From positions 1 to 34,080 of the forward strand of contig CALCVT010000017.1 in the NCBI GenBank assembly GCA_937906495.1: a DNA stretch of 34,080 nt, in the 5' to 3' direction. A model generated the notes under the pieces. The model ran no database searches. It was not told the origin of the DNA and was given only the letters and a program-made list of their open reading frames with translations. The stretch's first letter is position 1. The number at the start of each line of letters is the position of its first letter. The position numbers and the translations under genes are program-made. Positions 31,908 to 34,080 of the stretch are shown here, in pieces. This DNA is from an uncultured Prevotella sp. (GTDB lineage Bacteria > Bacteroidota > Bacteroidia > Bacteroidales > Bacteroidaceae).

Positions 31908-33203
31908 ATGCAGATTTCTGAACTTTACAACCTCTTCCTGAAGCACCCCGTTGTGACGACCGATACGCGCGATTGCCCCGAGGGCTCTTTGTTTTTTGCC
32001 CTGCGCGGGGCAAACTTTAATGGCAATGATTTTGCCCGGCAGGCAATAGCTAATGGTTGTGCCTGTGCTGTGGTCGACAATCCTTGTCTGGCGGGCGAAC
32101 CGCACATGGTGCTTGTAGACGATGTGCTCCAAACATTGCAGCAGTTGGCCGCTCATCACCGCCAGGTGCTCCATACACCCATCGTGCAAATTACCGGCAC
32201 AAACGGCAAAACAACCACCAAGGAACTGACTACCGCTGTTTTGTCGGCTAAGTACAATGTGCTGGCTACGCGTGGAAACTTTAATAATCACATTGGAGTG
32301 CCTAAAACATTGCTCAGACTCCGTGAGGAACACGAAATAGCAGTTATTGAAACCGGAGCTAACCATCCAGGCGAAATAGCTTTGCTGTCGCGTCTTGTTG
32401 ATGCCGATTGTGGTTTGATAACCAATGTGGGACGTGCTCATCTTGAGGGGTTTGGCTCGTTCGAAGGGGTAATTCGTACCAAGGGCGAACTTTACGATTA
32501 TTTGCGTACCCGTACGGAATCTTTTATCTTTTTAGACGGCGACAACCCCTACCTCCAACCGATATCACGCGGCCTCAAGGCCGAAACTTATGGCCAGTGT
32601 GGAAAAGGTTATGGGGTTGAAGGCGAAGTGGTGTCGTGCAGTCCGTTTTTGAACTTCCGTTTTAGAGTATCGGGTGGTGAATGGCATACGGTGCAGACAC
32701 ATTTGATAGGTGCTTATAATGTTACCAACGCTCTTGCAGCCATTGCAGTTGGTGTACACTTTGGAGTTACCCCGCAGCAAGCTGCCGATGCAATAGCAGC
32801 CTATGTGCCTGGAAATAACCGTAGCGAATTGCTGAAAACTGCCAAAAACGAGTTGATTGTAGATGCCTACAATGCCAACCCTACCAGCATGAAGGCTGCT
32901 CTCGATAATTTTGCCCTGATTAAACATCCCCATAAAATGGCTATTTTGGGAGAGATGCGCGAATTGGGCGAAGTATCGGCCCAGGAACACAGCCGGGTGG
33001 TGGAGCAGCTCAAAACGATGCAACTTGAAGCGATTTGGCTTGTGGGAGAAGAGTTTTATCCTTATGCTCAAAATATGCGTTGGTTTGCCGATGTTGAGGC
33101 TGTTAAAGTAGCCCTGGAGGGAGGAGATTGCCCCATCGGACGTATTATTCTTATAAAGGGTTCGAACGGAACCAGGCTCTTTCAACTTCCTGCATTGCTT
33201 TAA
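31908..33203 (+). CDS. murF: UDP-N-acetylmuramoyl-tripeptide--D-alanyl-D-alanine ligase
   Basis: This 431-residue Mur ligase adds D-Ala-D-Ala to the UDP-MurNAc-tripeptide, the last cytoplasmic peptide step of peptidoglycan synthesis. The ATP loop GTNGKTTT is at 97-104. FNNHIGVPKTLLRL, ETGANHPGEI, TNVGRAHLEGFGS and NALAAIAVG follow in family order, and the C-terminal VDAYNANPTSM is a MurF hallmark. The ATG at 31908 is chosen because the frame extended upstream to 31875 begins at a TTG inside the -7 box. It is a single gene, divergent from folP. Confidence 0.96.
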   Translation: MQISELYNLFLKHPVVTTDTRDCPEGSLFFALRGANFNGNDFARQAIANGCACAVVDNPCLAGEPHMVLVDDVLQTLQQLAAHHRQVLHTPIVQITGTNGKTTTKELTTAVLSAKYNVLATRGNFNNHIGVPKTLLRLREEHEIAVIETGANHPGEIALLSRLVDADCGLITNVGRAHLEGFGSFEGVIRTKGELYDYLRTRTESFIFLDGDNPYLQPISRGLKAETYGQCGKGYGVEGEVVSCSPFLNFRFRVSGGEWHTVQTHLIGAYNVTNALAAIAVGVHFGVTPQQAADAIAAYVPGNNRSELLKTAKNELIVDAYNANPTSMKAALDNFALIKHPHKMAILGEMRELGEVSAQEHSRVVEQLKTMQLEAIWLVGEEFYPYAQNMRWFADVEAVKVALEGGDCPIGRIILIKGSNGTRLFQLPALL

Positions 33204-33744
33204 CAAGAAATAGGAGTTTCTTGATACTCCCTGTCGGGACGAACCGGGTGTGCCATGCATTGTTTTATTCTGCATCAGAGTATAACGATGCACGGCATAT
33301 TTTGCATATATGCTCGGGTCGCTATGTGTACGGCATGATGCTGGGCAGGTGGCCGTTGTGTTGAGCCGGGCAGAGTAGCTATATGCTCCAGCATTTGATG
33401 AGTCGGTGTGGGGAGGTGTGAGTATGGGATAGGATGTTTCTACACCTATTTTATATATAAGGAAGTAGTGGGGAGTAGATTCGGGTTTTGAAAGTTATAC
33501 AGTTGGTGTTGCGTTTTTTACACCCGGTGTTTGTTTTTTTACATAGAGTATATAGCAGAAGTGTTGTCGAAAAAAACACAAGTTAGTTAGTGTAATGTCT
33601 TTGTTGTGTTCTTGCCAAGAAGCTAGTGTCAAGGCTTGACAGGTGATACATCGAAGGGGTATATTTATTGCTCAATTGTAGTTGCAATGTACCGTTGTGT
33701 TGAATCCTGGTGCTCTCCGTTTTCTTAAAAATCTTTACTGAAAA
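33204..33744. other. 540-nt intergenic region after murF
   Basis: No gene is supported. A weak GGAGT-8nt-ACTCC hairpin lies near 33213-33230 as a possible murF 3' end. ACACC-C-GGTGT followed by a T-run occurs at 33520-33540. A perfect 15-nt palindrome, TGTCAAGGCTTGACA, is at 33627-33641, about 105 nt upstream of the next promoter, and is an operator candidate. Confidence 0.4.
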
Positions 33745-33776
33745 TTTGGGTTTTCAAATGAGCCTTTGTACCTTTG
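33745..33776 (+). promoter_or_regulatory. Promoter of the structured leader, TTTG-N20-TACCTTTG
   Basis: TTTG (33745-33748) and TACCTTTG (33769-33776) are exactly 20 nt apart and both match the Bacteroidetes consensus. The start would be near 33783. Confidence 0.8.
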
Positions 33777-33782
33777 CAGACC

Positions 33783-34033
33783 TAAAGACGATACAACGTG
33801 AACAAGGGCTGCTATGTGGGTGCATCTGAGAGATGCACAGCTGGTATAAATCTAACCGAAGCGGTGGGCGAGTGCGCTCATCCGCAGATTTTTTGTGTCC
33901 GCACGTCGGGGTTGCCCTTATTCCCCGAAGTAGCGGATTTTTTCGTCTTGGTGCATAGCAGCACCGGCTTGAACCGTACGTCTTTGGGTGTAGAGCAAAA
34001 ACAATATAGTATTAACAATAACATTTAAGAGCT
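33783..34033 (+). ncRNA. Structured leader RNA (candidate riboswitch/attenuator), class unknown
   Basis: This leader of about 250 nt can fold into a closed multi-branch structure. The closing stem is GCTGCTATG (33808-33816) with CATAGCAGC (33954-33962). Hairpin A is GTGCATCT-GAG-AGATGCAC (33820-33838). Hairpin B pairs 33861-33870 with 33875-33885 (10 bp, one bulged U, AGTG loop). Hairpin C pairs TCCGC (33898-33902) with GCGGA (33933-33937) and inside it TCGGGG (33906-33911) with CCCCGA (33923-33928). Hairpins B and C are followed by six Ts (33889-33894 and 33938-33943), like tandem terminators. TCCGC occurs in both B and C, so GCGGA could pair with either. The fold is by eye. No known riboswitch signature was recognised. 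Confidence 0.6.
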
Positions 34034-34080
34034 ATGAACTTTACCTTATTTGTCACTGCATTGCTGACAGGGTTGGCGTT
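34034..34080 (+). CDS. Start of a gene cut by the window end, hydrophobic N-terminus
   Basis: An ATG at 34034 begins MNFTLFVTALLTGLA before the window ends. The hydrophobic start fits a membrane protein or signal peptide. No family can be named from 15 residues. Its control by the structured leader immediately upstream is inferred from position and orientation. Confidence 0.55.
   Translation, partial: MNFTLFVTALLTGLA

Noticed and set aside
33820..33838. CTGAGA inside hairpin A as a TPP riboswitch signature
   Set aside because: The motif sits in a hairpin arm and loop, and the required GAACCTGAT...GCCAGCGTAGGGA half is absent.
33798..34028. A 76-codon plus-strand frame inside the leader
   Set aside because: It opens at a GTG and lies across all the stems of the structured RNA; codon content looks non-coding.

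Overview
The window reads as a chromosomal segment of a gut-type Bacteroidales bacterium, probably Prevotellaceae or Bacteroidaceae. The evidence is: promoters of the Bacteroidetes form TTTG-N19/20-TAnnTTTG upstream of several genes; lipoprotein and protein families largely confined to this phylum (NigD-like, DUF6359-like, DUF4834); a secreted protein with the C-terminal 'YDLSGxK...LPKGVYIVNGKKVVK' tail; and starts that do not depend on strong Shine-Dalgarno sequences. No tRNA, rRNA, insertion sequence or CRISPR array was seen. Most of the window is housekeeping and central metabolism, largely on the minus strand.

Layout. 1-2600: a possible recombinase tail at the left edge, then a large secreted surface or periplasmic protein ending in a strong terminator. 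3000-5530: pyruvate formate-lyase (pflB) with a clear promoter overlapped by an inverted repeat. 5777-13377: a mixed minus-strand run of a lipoprotein, a MATE exporter, a phytase-like esterase-domain protein, a GNAT and DUF2156 acyltransferase pair, a NigD-like lipoprotein and a PlsC-like acyltransferase. 13577-16587: a cell-envelope and ribosome block of PASTA protein, rluD and ddl, transcribed in that order from a clear promoter. 16796-18295: rpmH (52 aa) with its own promoter and a long leader, and trpS. 18462-19836: pflA (the PFL-activating radical-SAM enzyme) with a LuxR-type regulator that has a degenerate receiver domain, divergent from trpS.

20044-26959 is a complete L-fucose catabolic operon transcribed fucI-fucO-fucA-fucK-fucP: uptake (FucP), isomerisation, phosphorylation by a rhamnulokinase-type kinase, aldol cleavage to DHAP and L-lactaldehyde, and reduction to 1,2-propanediol (FucO). 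Inverted repeats sit in two intercistronic gaps and a strong terminator lies at the end. No fucose regulator gene is adjacent. 26960-28081 is a 1.1-kb gene-poor gap with a candidate small RNA and a 21-bp tandem repeat of small dyads. 28082-29971 is a phosphatidylethanolamine block (psd, pssA, DUF4834). 30145-31796 is folP-cdaA (folate synthesis plus c-di-AMP synthesis), divergent from murF (31908-33203).

33204-34080 is the most interesting stretch. A near-consensus promoter drives an approximately 250-nt leader that folds on paper into a closed multi-branch RNA. It has a 9-bp closing stem and three hairpins, two of which are followed by runs of six U. The leader ends at the start of a membrane-protein-like or signal-peptide-bearing gene cut by the window edge. 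I could not match this RNA to a riboswitch class I know, and it is my best candidate for an undescribed regulatory element.
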